Assembly: GCF_001693485.1 (NCBI RefSeq)
Contig: NZ_MAXC01000001.1
Span: 124,001 to 188,000, forward strand
Length of the DNA: 64,000 bases
Direction: 5' to 3'
Source of the DNA: Bradyrhizobium sp. LMTR 3
Lineage (GTDB): Bacteria > Pseudomonadota > Alphaproteobacteria > Rhizobiales > Xanthobacteraceae
Shown: one piece after another, positions 9,010-19,196 of the stretch
How the letters are laid out: every line of letters starts with the position of its first letter
Position numbering within the stretch: position 1 is the stretch's first letter
Made by a program: the position numbers and the translations under genes
Notes under the pieces: generated by a model
What the model saw: the letters and a program-made list of their open reading frames with translations, nothing else
Told to the model about the DNA's origin: nothing
The model's database searches: none

Positions 9010-12000
9010 CTAGTGGATTTTTTCGAGCAGTTCCTTCGCTTGTTCGATTTCGGGGAGGTCTTGCCCCGTTTCAAAATCGACGAGCGCTCGCGCGACCACC
9101 TCGGATCCGGCCGCTTCCCGGCCGTTGTTGATGCAAAGACGCGCAAGTCCAATTGCGCTGCGCAATTCGAAAGCTTTCGTTTGCTGGCTTCGGGCTATCT
9201 CAAGCGCCTGGTTAAAGGCGCTTTCGGCCCCGCAGAGGTTCGTCGGGTCGCGACGCAATAGAAGCTCACCCCGCACACGATACAGTTCGGCATCGAGCCA
9301 ATGCTGACCAGACCGTTCCGTCACGTCGATCAACTCGCGCAGTATCTCCAACCCAGTGTCCGTTTGTCCTGCCGCTGCATTCGCCACGGCAACCTGCATT
9401 CCCCAAAACGGTTCGCAAAGGTAACAGTCATTCTCATGCAGCAAGGTCCAACCTCGACGCATTTCCGCAAGCCCGGCCTCTCGGTCGCCGGCGCGCCACT
9501 TTGCAAGGCCAGTGAGGTACGTGCCTGCGGCAACATACAACGGCATCGTATGGTCGCGAGCGAGGGCGAGCGCAAGGATTGTCTCTGTTTGCTGTAACGG
9601 CCCGCCGCACAGTCCGTCGAAAACCGCCTTATGGACGAGCGCATTGGCTTGGGAGAGCGCTCGCTTTTCTCCCGAGGAAAGCACCGCTTCCGCGGCGAGC
9701 CGGCGGGCGCGATCAATCTGTCCGATCGGCCAAAGCACCAGAGCAAGAAACCTCATGATGACGAACGGCAGGTCCAGCGTTGAAGCCCTGAAGGTCTCAA
9801 GATTCGGTTCGGCACCATAGGCCGCAAGCGCCTGCTCAAGATGCGTTCTCGCGTTCATATAGTCGCCGCCGAACCAGCAGGTCGCCCCGTTTGTCCAATG
9901 TGCGACAACTGTGGCCACTGGGGAGTCCGGATGTCTCTTGGCGGCGTTCATGGTTGCATCCACCAATTCCCACATCGGCGCGATCTCGCCATGCGTCAGA
10001 CAGGCATTGAACAATCCCGAATAGATTGGCGCCAGCTCAACCGGATCATTGATATCAGCCGCGAATTGCCGAGCGCGCGTCCATGCGGCGACGGTTTGGG
10101 GGGCGCTGTGCCCAAGGTTGCCCCGCAGCGCGCGGCTGTAGGTGATTTGAAGATGAAGCCGGTTCATGGTTCGACCCGGGTCATCCGGCAGCGCGTCGGC
10201 AATCGCAATTGCCTTGCCGAGATGCGCGATTGCCTCGGTATAGGCGGAGCGCTTGAGCGCCTGCTGGCCTGCCTTGCGCCACCAATCGAGGGCAACGCCG
10301 TCGAGTCCCGCTTCGGTGAAGTGATAGGCCACGACTTCCGGCTCGGTCTCGGCGATGGCCGGAAATTGGTCGCGCAGCACATCGCCAATGTGTTTGTGCA
10401 GCAGTTGCCGGCGGCTCTTTAGCAGGCTCTCATGAGCCGCCTCCTGGACGAGCGCGTGCTTGAAGCTGTAGCTCGCTTCCGGCGGCGTCCCACGACGCAA
10501 GAGCAGTTCGGCCTCTTCCAGTTGCCTCAACGCGGCGTTCAGCGTCAGATCATCGCGCCCCGCCACACATCGCAGCAATGTGTATGAGAAGTCGCGGCCA
10601 ATGGCGGCGCCTATCTGTGCCACTTCCTTGACCGGTGCCAGTCGATCAAGGCGCGCCATCAGCGAGTCTTGCAGCGTCGCGGGGATGGCGAGTGGCGGTA
10701 GCGGTCGATCAAGGCGATAGCGCCCGGCATCTTCCACCAGCAGTCCGGATTCCAGTATTGTCTTGGTCAGTTCCTCGATAAACAGCGGGATGCCATCCGT
10801 CCTGTCGATGATCTGCGTCATCATTTCGCCTGGCAGATGTCGACCGACGGTCACCTGCTCGATCAGAGTGCGTGCGTCCTGCCGGTCAAGTCGGTCGAGC
10901 CGCAGTAGGCTGACATTGGCGAGACCCGCCCAAGGCGGCTCGAACTCGGGCCGGAAAGTCATGAGCGCGAAGATAGGCAAGCTCCTGATCCGGTCGACCG
11001 CGAGATCGAACAGCTCAAGTGTCGTGGCGTCGGCCCAATGCATATCCTCGCAGACGATCAGCACAGGTTGCTGCCGGGCCAAACCCTCAAGCTGATCGAG
11101 CAGGGCTGCGAACGTTTGTCGCCGCTGCTGCACCGGATTCAAGCCGAGCGGCGGATAGCGCTCGCCTGTTGCGATCGAAAGAAGTGCTGCGATCAGCGGT
11201 GCGGCGTTGGCCACCTGCTGCGTTCCAAGTGCAAGCATTGCCTCAAGCTTGTCGAGCTTTTGCTCGGACGTGTCCTGTGACCTGATACCGGCGCCGCGCT
11301 CGAGTTGAGCGACAAAGGGATGAAGCGCACTGTTGATGTGGTAAGGCGAGCACTGATACCGCACCCGGCAGTGTGCCCCCAACGCAGGGTTCTCGCAGAG
11401 CATTGCGACCAGGCGCGATTTGCCGATCCCGGCTTCGCCGGAAATCAACACCACCTGACCTTGACCCTGCCACGCGAGCCGCTGGCGCGAGAGCGCGAAT
11501 TCGATTTCTGCCTTACGGCCGACAAAGCTCAGCGAGCGCGCCCTGCGCACCGCCTCGAAGCGGCTCTCCGACGCCGCCCCACCTTCGACCGCCCAGACCG
11601 CGATGGGTTCGGAGATGCCCTTGACCTGGCGCAGGCCGAGGCTACGGAAAGTGAACAAATCTCCGAGCAGCTCGCGCGTCGAAGCAGCAACGATAACCGC
11701 CCCCGGCTCAGCCAGGCCCTGGAGCCGGGCGGCGATGTTCGGTGTATCGCCTACCATCGCCTGCGGCTCCGACGCGCCTCCGCTGATGAGGTCGCCTACC
11801 ACGACAAGTCCGGTCGCAATCGCGATCCGCACCTCAACCTGTTCCGCGCGCGTTTCGAGCGGCCTTATTGCGGCGATCATGTCGAGCCCGGCATGCACGG
11901 CGCGCTCGGCGTCATCCTCGTGCGCGCGGGGGTAACCAAAATAGGCGAGCACTCCGTCGCCAACAAACCTGGCGATGCTGCCGTCGTAGGTGGCAATAAC

Positions 12001-12348
12001 TCTGGCGCAAGCCGTTCGATAGGCGCGGATCACCTCCCACATGTCCTCTGGATCAAGGCGAGCAGACAGCTCAGTCGAGCCGACCAGATCGCAGAACATC
12101 ACGGTGACGTGGCGTCGCTCGGCGTCTTGCTGACGAGCCGGCTCGTCGACCAATTCGACTTGCTTGAGTTCGGCGATCGCGCGCAGCATCTTGCGGCGAT
12201 GACCGAGCAGGACTCCGAGTCTATCGAAGTCTTGATCCGTTAGCTCGGGAAGGACACCGATATCGATTCCATTCTCGGCAAAACGCAACGCGTACTGCCC
12301 GAGCCCAAGCTTCTCCAGCCAGTCCGCAATCACTTGCATTGGCTTCAC
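9010..12348 (-). CDS. SAM domain-adenylate cyclase-AAA ATPase-TPR regulatory protein
   Basis: 1112 residues. Order of parts: SAM-like domain (about 5-60, DWLEKLGLGQYALRFAENGI); class III nucleotidyl cyclase domain (about 78-260) with both metal aspartates, D87 in MFCDLVGST and D131 in VGDGVLAYFG; an AAA/NACHT-like ATPase with Walker A ISGEAGIGKSRLV (K310); then a long helical repeat region of TPR type up to the C-terminus. It looks like a cytoplasmic signal-integrating protein; such fusions are frequent in Bradyrhizobium. Whether it makes cAMP is untested. The next gene upstream on the same strand is a second cyclase fusion. Confidence 0.85.
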   Translation of the reverse strand: MKPMQVIADWLEKLGLGQYALRFAENGIDIGVLPELTDQDFDRLGVLLGHRRKMLRAIAELKQVELVDEPARQQDAERRHVTVMFCDLVGSTELSARLDPEDMWEVIRAYRTACARVIATYDGSIARFVGDGVLAYFGYPRAHEDDAERAVHAGLDMIAAIRPLETRAEQVEVRIAIATGLVVVGDLISGGASEPQAMVGDTPNIAARLQGLAEPGAVIVAASTRELLGDLFTFRSLGLRQVKGISEPIAVWAVEGGAASESRFEAVRRARSLSFVGRKAEIEFALSRQRLAWQGQGQVVLISGEAGIGKSRLVAMLCENPALGAHCRVRYQCSPYHINSALHPFVAQLERGAGIRSQDTSEQKLDKLEAMLALGTQQVANAAPLIAALLSIATGERYPPLGLNPVQQRRQTFAALLDQLEGLARQQPVLIVCEDMHWADATTLELFDLAVDRIRSLPIFALMTFRPEFEPPWAGLANVSLLRLDRLDRQDARTLIEQVTVGRHLPGEMMTQIIDRTDGIPLFIEELTKTILESGLLVEDAGRYRLDRPLPPLAIPATLQDSLMARLDRLAPVKEVAQIGAAIGRDFSYTLLRCVAGRDDLTLNAALRQLEEAELLLRRGTPPEASYSFKHALVQEAAHESLLKSRRQLLHKHIGDVLRDQFPAIAETEPEVVAYHFTEAGLDGVALDWWRKAGQQALKRSAYTEAIAHLGKAIAIADALPDDPGRTMNRLHLQITYSRALRGNLGHSAPQTVAAWTRARQFAADINDPVELAPIYSGLFNACLTHGEIAPMWELVDATMNAAKRHPDSPVATVVAHWTNGATCWFGGDYMNARTHLEQALAAYGAEPNLETFRASTLDLPFVIMRFLALVLWPIGQIDRARRLAAEAVLSSGEKRALSQANALVHKAVFDGLCGGPLQQTETILALALARDHTMPLYVAAGTYLTGLAKWRAGDREAGLAEMRRGWTLLHENDCYLCEPFWGMQVAVANAAAGQTDTGLEILRELIDVTERSGQHWLDAELYRVRGELLLRRDPTNLCGAESAFNQALEIARSQQTKAFELRSAIGLARLCINNGREAAGSEVVARALVDFETGQDLPEIEQAKELLEKIH

Positions 12349-12603
12349 CGATGGTCAGGTGGCGGCTTGCCGAATTTTGGACTACTGCAGTCGAAATGTT
12401 ATGCTAGTTTTTCCCGAATGGCCACGTGTCGTTTGCAAGCAATTGTTCTGTGGTTGCCGGATACCGAGTCGCAGCGTTGCGCAACCAGGCTGATACGATC
12501 GACGCAAGTGGCAAATTGCACGGGAGCCGGTGACAAAAAATTCGCGCAGGATCCGCTTTCAGAGCAACACGACAACTCATTGCGGAATATCGGTTTTGCG
12601 CCA

Positions 12604-13914
12604 CTAACGTTCGGCTGCGAACAATCTGACGCTTTCTGTGAGGCCCTTGAGGGAATGACACCCTTCGTCGTGAAACCTGATGTTTGAACCAGCGACAAGA
12701 TCACGTACGGTATTAGACACAAGAACCTGACCGGGCTTCGCCATCGTCGCGACACGCGATGCAATGTGGACCGCGATGCCGCTCAGGTCATTATCGGCTA
12801 TTTCGATCTCGCCGGTGTGAAGGCCGGCTCTCACCTGCAGTCCAAGAGCTTCAACGCCCTCATTGATCGCCAGAGCGCACCGGATTGACCTGGCCGGCCC
12901 GTCGAAGGTTGCCAGGAAGCCGTCTCCCATTGTCCTTACTTCATGCCCTCTATGTCGGGAGATCTCCCGCCGCACTAGCGCGTTGTGCCGATCGAGCACA
13001 TCGTGCCATGCGCGATCTCCGATCGTCTCGGCTCGCTTCGTTGAATTCACAATGTCAGTGAACAGAACGGTGGCAAGCACGCGATCAGATTCGATTGCGG
13101 ACCGCGATCCCGTCAGAAACTCCTCGATCTCATCCAATACCCGTTCCGTTTCGCCAGTCCACAGCAGGTGGTCGCAGCCGGGCAGTTCGAGATATTTCGC
13201 GCCTGGGATTTGCCGGGCCATGAACCGCCCGGCTTCAACGTTGACGCGAACATCCCCTTGTCGATGAATGATTAACGTTGGCACCTGGATCGACGGAAGG
13301 ATTGGACGAACGTCGATTTCGCTGTTCAATCGCATAAGCGCGACAACCGCGGAGGGACTTGCACCGAGACGTTCGAAACGGGCCCATGCTAGCTTGAACG
13401 TCTCGTCTGATGCCACGCTGGGCGCGAACAAGCGGAGGCTGTCGCCGGTCCCCCAATTCTTTTCCATGCGATCCAGCGCGGCTTCGATCCTGTCCGGGGG
13501 CAAAACCCACGAGCGGAAGTGTCCATAGGCGCCGTACAGGACCAACGCTCGGGTCCGTTCCGGGTAGGTGGCCGCGAACAAGACTGACATCGCGCCGCCT
13601 TCGGAGATGCCGAACAGGGCAGCCTGTTGCGAGCCCACAGCATCCATGACCGCGCGAACATCGTCCATGCGCTCTTCCAGGGTCGGCACGCCGACCGTTC
13701 TGTCAGAAAGCCCGGTACCGCGCTTGTCGAACATGATCAGGCGGGCAAAGGCCGCCAAGCGGGTCCAAACTCGGGCACGATAGGGTTCTTCCCAAGCGAC
13801 ATCGAGGTTCGAAATGAAACCAGGAACGAACACGAGGTCAAACGGCCCTTCGCCGACGACCTGATAGGCGATGCGAACATCACCGCTCTTTGCGTATTGC
13901 GTTTTCGGAACCAT
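12604..13914 (-). CDS. Alpha/beta hydrolase fused to class III adenylate cyclase domain
   Basis: 436 residues. The N-terminal half is an alpha/beta hydrolase: HG-like loop VPGFISNLDVAWEEP, nucleophile elbow GISEGGAMS with S104, and a late histidine in PGCDHLLWTGE. From about residue 275 a class III cyclase domain begins, with metal aspartates in VLFTDIVNSTKRAE and RTMGDGFLATFDG, and the GLHTGEIE and GIAVHIASRVA motifs. Both halves appear catalytically complete. The architecture occurs in alphaproteobacteria and mycobacteria; the substrate is unknown. Separated by 255 bases without recognisable genes from the larger cyclase gene downstream. Confidence 0.85.
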   Translation of the reverse strand: MVPKTQYAKSGDVRIAYQVVGEGPFDLVFVPGFISNLDVAWEEPYRARVWTRLAAFARLIMFDKRGTGLSDRTVGVPTLEERMDDVRAVMDAVGSQQAALFGISEGGAMSVLFAATYPERTRALVLYGAYGHFRSWVLPPDRIEAALDRMEKNWGTGDSLRLFAPSVASDETFKLAWARFERLGASPSAVVALMRLNSEIDVRPILPSIQVPTLIIHRQGDVRVNVEAGRFMARQIPGAKYLELPGCDHLLWTGETERVLDEIEEFLTGSRSAIESDRVLATVLFTDIVNSTKRAETIGDRAWHDVLDRHNALVRREISRHRGHEVRTMGDGFLATFDGPARSIRCALAINEGVEALGLQVRAGLHTGEIEIADNDLSGIAVHIASRVATMAKPGQVLVSNTVRDLVAGSNIRFHDEGCHSLKGLTESVRLFAAER

Positions 13915-14188
13915 TGCACATCACTTCACGTAAAGTGGCGTGATCGGCTTGGTCGGCTTCCGGTGAGCAGGTGCGATCTGAACCTTACCAGTTTGCCGCG
14001 CTGCGCGGAAGACGAAACCGAGTAGCTCAGCCTCGGCATGCGGTAATCGGCTGCTTACCAGAAGCCGCCATCACACCAGCCAACTTCGATGTGCCGCTCG
14101 CGCGGCGGTCCGAGGCGCTGGCCTCGTGCCTGGTAGCGCAGGAGCCACGAGCGCCCAACGAACGATATGAGTGTGTAGTCCTGCGCTG

Positions 14189-15034
14189 TCACACGTGCTT
14201 ATTTCGAACTTCTCCGGCGCTTGTCGATGAGGAGAAAAGCGGATCGGCAATCCGGCCCAAGGATACAAGCCAAGGCGGCGGCGTCTCGATCGTTGCCGCC
14301 GGCCGCAGCAGGGGCGCGCGCAAATCGATGCGCTGCGCTTCACCGGCGGCAATCCAGAATGCTGCGCTCTCGTCGAGATCGATCACGATATAGACCGGCG
14401 GACGGCCGTGCTGCAGACCGGCGTTGAAGACCCAGGTCGTACCGAGGCGGTCGAACCACGCGCCGTCGGGGATGAAGGGTGACTGATGCACGTGGCCCGA
14501 GATCACCATCGACGGCTGGTACTGCGCGATCCATTGCACCAGCTCGACGTCGCCGAAGAACCGCTTGCCGCCCCAGCTCGTCGGCGAATTCGCCGGTGGC
14601 GCATGGTGCACCCAGATCCAGCGTTGCGCCCGTTCCGCCGCCGCGTCGCGAAGCTGAGCCTCGATGCGGCCCTTGACCAGCGGCCCGTCCCACCACGGAC
14701 ACACCGTGAAGCGCGTGCCGCCGATGGTCAGGCTGTCGCCGTCGCAGGCGATGCCGAGCTCGCTGATATCGCCGATCCAGCGCGCGATCTTCTCGCCTTC
14801 GGCGCTGCGGTCGTCGAGATCGTGATTGCCAGAGCAGAGAATGACGCGCGTCACCTGCGAGAGTAGTGACAGGTATTTTTTCACCACCAGAATCTGCGCG
14901 CGGAAGTCGACGAACGAGGAGATATCGAGCGCGTCGCCGGCGAAAATGACGACGTCGAATCCAGGAGCTGCCGCGAGCAGCCAGTCGAACTGCGGCAATG
15001 AATAATGCAAATCGGCAACAACGAGGCAGCGCAT
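14189..15034 (-). CDS. Calcineurin-like metallophosphoesterase
   Basis: 281 residues from ATG 15034, chosen because MRCLVVADLHYS begins the first metal motif (an upstream in-frame ATG at 15088 adds 18 unrelated residues). The five metallophosphoesterase motifs are visible: VADLHYS, IFAGDALD, ILCSGNHDLDD, WVHHAPP and ISGHVHQSPF. It therefore has the dinuclear metal site of the family and should hydrolyse phosphate mono- or diesters; the physiological substrate is unknown. It follows the tct transporter operon on the same strand after about 125 bases. Confidence 0.83.
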   Translation of the reverse strand: MRCLVVADLHYSLPQFDWLLAAAPGFDVVIFAGDALDISSFVDFRAQILVVKKYLSLLSQVTRVILCSGNHDLDDRSAEGEKIARWIGDISELGIACDGDSLTIGGTRFTVCPWWDGPLVKGRIEAQLRDAAAERAQRWIWVHHAPPANSPTSWGGKRFFGDVELVQWIAQYQPSMVISGHVHQSPFIPDGAWFDRLGTTWVFNAGLQHGRPPVYIVIDLDESAAFWIAAGEAQRIDLRAPLLRPAATIETPPPWLVSLGRIADPLFSSSTSAGEVRNKHV

Positions 15035-15158
15035 AATGATCAAATCCAAATATGCCCGGGAAAACAGGCGATCCGCAGTCGGATGCATTCAGGCAGACTG
15101 GATTCGAGCAAGAATTGTGCCGGTCGTGGCCCGCGAACGGGATTCATCCCGGTCGTGA

Positions 15159-16658
15159 CTAGTCCTCGCTCGCCCTGAACCGGCCGAGCCCCTTCAGCAC
15201 GAACGGCGCCACTAGCGCAATCAGCGCAATGCCGAGCAGGGTTGCGGACATCGGACTTTGCAGCAGCACGATGGGATCGCCGAGGCTGATCGCGAGTGCG
15301 CGGCGCAACTGGCTTTCGGCGATTGGACCCAGGATGAGTCCGACGACGACAGGTGCGATCGGGAAGTCGAACCGGCGCATCAGAAAGCCCAACACGCCGA
15401 AGGCTGCCAGCATCGACAGCTCGACCACCGAAGGTTTTGCGGCGATGGTGCCCATGGTCGCGAACACGAGAATGCCGGCGTACAGCCACGGCTGCGGGAT
15501 CGCGAGCAGTCGCACCCATAGCCCGACCAGCGGCAGGTTGAGTACCAGCAGCATGACGTTGGCGATGAAGAGACTCGCGATCAGGCCCCATACCAGATCG
15601 GGCCGCTCGGCGAACAGCAGCGGTCCCGGATTCAGCCCGTATTGCTGAAAGCCCGCCAGCATCATCGCAGCCGTCGCCGAGGTCGGAAGCCCCAGCGTTA
15701 GCAACGGCACAAGGGTGCCGGCGGCGGAGGCGTTGTTGGCGGCTTCCGGCCCCGCGACGCCTTCGATCGCGCCCTTGCCGAATTCCTCCGGATGCTTCGA
15801 CAGCCGCTTCTCGGTCGAGTAGGACAGGAATGTCGGAATTTCCGCGCCACCGGCGGGAAGCGCGCCAATCGGAAAGCCGAACATTGTCCCGCGCAGCCAC
15901 GGCTTCCACGACCGCATCCAATCCTGCTTCGTCATCCACAGCGAGCCGCGCACCGGCTCGATCTTTTCCTCGGCGTGATGGCGGCGCGATGCGACGTAGA
16001 GCGCTTCGCCGACGGCGAATAGGCCGACAGCCAGCGTCGTCACCTCGACGCCGTCGAGCAGTTCGGGCATGCCGAATGCGAGCCGGGCCTGGCCGGTGAG
16101 CTTGTCGATGCCGATCAGCCCGAGCGTCAGCCCGATGAACAGGCTGGTCAGCCCGCGGATCGGCGAATTGCCGAAGGTCGCAGACACCGTCACGAAGGCC
16201 ACGCACATCAGCGCGAAATAATCTTCAGGCCCGAAGCGCACGGCAAAATCCACCAGCCAGGGTGCGAGAAAAGCCATGCCGATGGTGGCAATGGTGCCTG
16301 CGACGAACGAGCCGATCGCCGACGTCGCCAGTGCCGGACCGCCGCGACCGGCCTTGGCCATCTTGTTGCCCTCGAGCGCGGTCGCCATCGACGCGCTCTC
16401 GCCGGGCGTGTTGATCAGGATGGCGGTGGTCGATCCGCCATACATGCCGCCGTAATAGATGCCGGCGAACATGATCAGCGAGCCGCCGGGATCGAGCTTG
16501 TAGGTCACCGGCAACAGCAACGCGACGGTGAGCGCCGGCCCGATGCCGGGCAGCACGCCCACGGCAGTGCCGAGGAACACGCCGATCAGCGCATAAAGCA
16601 GGTTCATCGGCTGGACGGCGACGGCCATGCCATGCGCAAGCGCAGCGAAGGTTTCCAT
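15159..16658 (-). CDS. tctA: Tripartite tricarboxylate transporter large permease TctA
   Basis: 499 residues, about 12 membrane segments. The TctA signatures are plain: [17 protein letters not shown] near 35-52, and the second copy [20 protein letters not shown] near 310-330. This is the large channel subunit of a secondary, binding-protein-dependent carboxylate transporter. Its start overlaps the tctB stop by one base, giving an operon tctC-tctB-tctA. Substrate cannot be deduced; members carry citrate, tartrate, terephthalate and other carboxylates. Confidence 0.93.
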   Translation of the reverse strand: METFAALAHGMAVAVQPMNLLYALIGVFLGTAVGVLPGIGPALTVALLLPVTYKLDPGGSLIMFAGIYYGGMYGGSTTAILINTPGESASMATALEGNKMAKAGRGGPALATSAIGSFVAGTIATIGMAFLAPWLVDFAVRFGPEDYFALMCVAFVTVSATFGNSPIRGLTSLFIGLTLGLIGIDKLTGQARLAFGMPELLDGVEVTTLAVGLFAVGEALYVASRRHHAEEKIEPVRGSLWMTKQDWMRSWKPWLRGTMFGFPIGALPAGGAEIPTFLSYSTEKRLSKHPEEFGKGAIEGVAGPEAANNASAAGTLVPLLTLGLPTSATAAMMLAGFQQYGLNPGPLLFAERPDLVWGLIASLFIANVMLLVLNLPLVGLWVRLLAIPQPWLYAGILVFATMGTIAAKPSVVELSMLAAFGVLGFLMRRFDFPIAPVVVGLILGPIAESQLRRALAISLGDPIVLLQSPMSATLLGIALIALVAPFVLKGLGRFRASED

Positions 16659-17158
16659 TACAGCAGTCTTTCCAGAGGGCCGGCAGGCAGGCTCAACGTC
16701 AGCAGCCGATCGAAGGCGAGATAGATCAGCGTGGTCATCACGAGCGCGATGACGAGGTCGGCGAGGATGGCGCGGCGCCCGAACGCCGCCGAGGTGGTGA
16801 CGAACAGCGCCGACGTCGCCAGGATGAAGCCGCCGCCGAGCCCGATGATGGCGATCAGCAGCGCAAGTCCGCCGAGGATCAGCAGCACGGGCTTGGGATC
16901 GGCGCTCTCGCGCGGCGGCAGGTTGCCGCGCAAGGCGTCGATCAGGTTGGCGATCGCGAGAATGCCGAGCCCGACTGCCACGACGACCGGCATCGCCTCA
17001 GGCCCCATGCCGTACATCGAAGTGGATGACAGACGGCTTGCATCCCATACCAGCACCGCAGCCAGCACCGCGAGGGCCGCGGCAATGACCAGACCGGCGG
17101 GATCGATGCGCCGCGAGGCCGGTGGCTGCGCAAGATCGCTGGAAGCGCTGTCCGTCAT
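16658..17158 (-). CDS. tctB: Tripartite tricarboxylate transporter small membrane subunit TctB
   Basis: 166 residues with four predicted membrane helices (about 22-42, 58-75, 92-118, 132-155), the usual shape of TctB. The segment [20 protein letters not shown] after the first helix is characteristic of the family. It overlaps tctC by four bases (ATGA) and tctA by one, so the three genes are translated together. Confidence 0.88.
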   Translation of the reverse strand: MTDSASSDLAQPPASRRIDPAGLVIAAALAVLAAVLVWDASRLSSTSMYGMGPEAMPVVVAVGLGILAIANLIDALRGNLPPRESADPKPVLLILGGLALLIAIIGLGGGFILATSALFVTTSAAFGRRAILADLVIALVMTTLIYLAFDRLLTLSLPAGPLERLL

Positions 17159-18123
17159 GATTTGACGAGACCAACCGACTTCAGCACGTCAGTGACGCGC
17201 GTCGTTTCCTTCTTCAGGAAGTCGGCGAACCCATCGCCGGATAGATAGGCGTCATCCCAGCCCTTCTGCTTGAGGATGTCCTTCCAGGCGTCGGACTTGA
17301 CCATCTTCTCGACGGCGTCGCTCAATGTCTTGCGCTGTTCTGCAGTGATGCCGGGAGGCGCAACCACCGAACGCCAGTTGGCGAGCACGAGGTCGATCCC
17401 TTGTTCCTTGAAAGTCGGAATGTCGATCCCGGCGATACGCTTCTCCGAGGTCACGCCGAGTGCGCGCAATTTGCCGGATTTGATCTGTCCTTCGTATTCG
17501 CTCAGGCCTGAAATGCCTGCCGTGACCTTGCCGCCGAGAATGGCCGCCAGCGACTCGCCGCCGCCGGAGAACGGAATGTAATTGATCTTCTTGGCGTCGG
17601 CGCCGATCGTTCCCGCGAACAACGCCGCCATCACATGATCGACGCCGCCGGCCGAGCCGCCGGCAAAGGTCACCTTGGCGATGTCGGCCTTCACGGCCGC
17701 GGCAAGATCCTGCGCCGTCTTGAGCGGCGAATTCGCCGGCACCACGATCACCTGGATTTCCTCGGTGAGGCGCGCAATCGGCGTCACCTGCTCGAGCGTC
17801 ACCGGCGACTTGTTCATGGCGAGCGCGCCGACCATGACGAAGCCGTTCACCATCATCTGGTTGCCGTCGCCCTTGGCGCCGTTGACGAACTGCGCAATGC
17901 CGATGCTGCCGCCGGCGCCCGCCACATTGGTGACCTGCACGCTGCGGGCGATCTTGGCAGCGACCAAAGCCTGCTGCATCGCGCGGGCGGTTTGATCCCA
18001 CCCGCCGCCGGGCGCTGCGGGCGCCATGATCTTGAGCTCGAGCTGCTGCGAGAGGGCAGGTGCTGTGGCTGCAAGCGTCAAAGCGACGACCGCGCCGAAC
18101 AGGCGCGTATGAAACGGCATCAT
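17155..18123 (-). CDS. tctC: Tripartite tricarboxylate transporter binding protein TctC (Bug family)
   Basis: 322 residues. A signal peptide ends near residue 25 (LAATAPALSQ). The Bug-family motifs are present: PAAPGGGWDQTARAMQ near 35-50 and TFAGGSAGGVDHVMAALF near 150-167. The protein captures a carboxylate in the periplasm and hands it to TctA/TctB, whose genes follow with overlapping codons. Divergent from the glutathione S-transferase gene. Confidence 0.92.
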   Translation of the reverse strand: MMPFHTRLFGAVVALTLAATAPALSQQLELKIMAPAAPGGGWDQTARAMQQALVAAKIARSVQVTNVAGAGGSIGIAQFVNGAKGDGNQMMVNGFVMVGALAMNKSPVTLEQVTPIARLTEEIQVIVVPANSPLKTAQDLAAAVKADIAKVTFAGGSAGGVDHVMAALFAGTIGADAKKINYIPFSGGGESLAAILGGKVTAGISGLSEYEGQIKSGKLRALGVTSEKRIAGIDIPTFKEQGIDLVLANWRSVVAPPGITAEQRKTLSDAVEKMVKSDAWKDILKQKGWDDAYLSGDGFADFLKKETTRVTDVLKSVGLVKS

Positions 18124-18440
18124 GGGATTTCCTCCAGGCTCGCGCGGAGCCGCTGTGTGTCAATTCGTCGCATATCAGCCGGAAAACCCGCCGCTGTCCA
18201 GAAGGACCTTTGCGTGGGCGGACCGGATCTCAAAGATTTCGCTAGAGCTTTGAAGCTCGTGCGTTTTTGGCCCTCGGCACTTGCCTGACCGAAAGTGAGA
18301 CGCCAATTGCTCGGCACATGTCCGAACAAGCACCGTGCTTTGTGTCGCCTTGGCCTGGCTGTGGCGCCCGAATAAGACGCGATGACGAAGGCGGCCACGG
18401 CCTCGGGTCGAACGCGACGCTGATGATTGAGGGGAAATCG
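18124..18440. other. Intergenic region between tctC and the GST gene
   Basis: 317 bases between divergent genes, holding their promoters. I see no repeat, hairpin terminator or small gene in it. An open frame runs through part of it upstream of the GST start, but it has no family-like residues and no good ribosome site. Confidence 0.5.
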
Positions 18441-19160
18441 ATGCACGAGAATGCTCAATCCGGTCGAGAAGCCGATCGAAGCTGCGGCCGCAAGATGCGG
18501 CTGTTCTCCGCCGCCCTGAGCATGTTCGGCGCAAAGGTTCAGATCGCGGCACACGAGAAAGACATCGATTTCGAACTGGTCATGGTCCCCTTCACCCAGA
18601 AGGAGGGTTATGCGCCGAAGCATCCGGAAGTCCTGCGCATCAATCCGAAGCGCCAGGTCCCGGTGCTGATTGACGGCGATCTCGAGATTTTCGATTCCAC
18701 CCAGATCTTCGAGTATCTCGAAGACATCAAGCCGAGCCCTGCGCTGTGGCCCGCGACTCCTGCCGCGCGGGCCTGGGCTCGCCGGCTGGAGCATGAATCG
18801 GACGAGGTCTATTTCCCGCATATCATCAAATTGATGCCGCTCTGGAATACGCCAAGCGATCCCGCCGGGAAGCCCGCGCGCGAGGCCGCTGCTGCCTATT
18901 ATCGAACCATGGAGCGTGTCCTTGGCGAGCGCGAGTTTCTCGCCGGCGAATATTCCTTTGCCGATATCGCGTTCTATATGGCCCAGCTCTTCGGTGCCCG
19001 CATGGGTGCCGACATGACCGGCGAAACGCCGAGACTTCTGCAATGGCGGCAGCGCATGACGACGAGACCAGCCGTCATCAAGGTCGTTCGACCGATGGCC
19101 CACTATTTGCGCAGCGATGGCCGTAGCGTTCCAGCGTTTCTCTCGCCAATAGCGACGTGA
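18441..19160 (+). CDS. Glutathione S-transferase family protein
   Basis: 239 residues from ATG 18441, preceded by GAGGGG at good distance. The thioredoxin-like N-terminal domain starts at MRLFSAALSMFGAKVQIA, with the cis-proline loop RQVPVLIDGD and the glutathione-binding FDSTQIFEYLED. The helical C-terminal domain has FLAGEYSFADIAFY, the N-capping box. Ser/Tyr/Cys at the active-site position is not certain (SAALSMFG). It probably conjugates or reduces small electrophiles with glutathione; substrate unknown. Confidence 0.85.
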   Translation: MHENAQSGREADRSCGRKMRLFSAALSMFGAKVQIAAHEKDIDFELVMVPFTQKEGYAPKHPEVLRINPKRQVPVLIDGDLEIFDSTQIFEYLEDIKPSPALWPATPAARAWARRLEHESDEVYFPHIIKLMPLWNTPSDPAGKPAREAAAAYYRTMERVLGEREFLAGEYSFADIAFYMAQLFGARMGADMTGETPRLLQWRQRMTTRPAVIKVVRPMAHYLRSDGRSVPAFLSPIAT

Positions 19161-19196
19161 TCAACGCTGCGGCTATCCACGCCTGTTCGTCTCCGG

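Noticed and set aside
12349..12603. Open frame on the plus strand (12334-12687) between the two cyclase genes
   Set aside because: It overlaps the starts or ends of both cyclase genes, has no ribosome site and no family-like residues.
9010..13914. Abortive-infection or other antiphage system based on cyclic nucleotides (CBASS-like)
   Set aside because: The cyclases are class III, not CD-NTase, and no effector nuclease or CBASS partner is present.
13915..14188. Gene in the gap after the hydrolase-cyclase start
   Set aside because: Short open frames exist but none has a ribosome site or motif; left as spacer.
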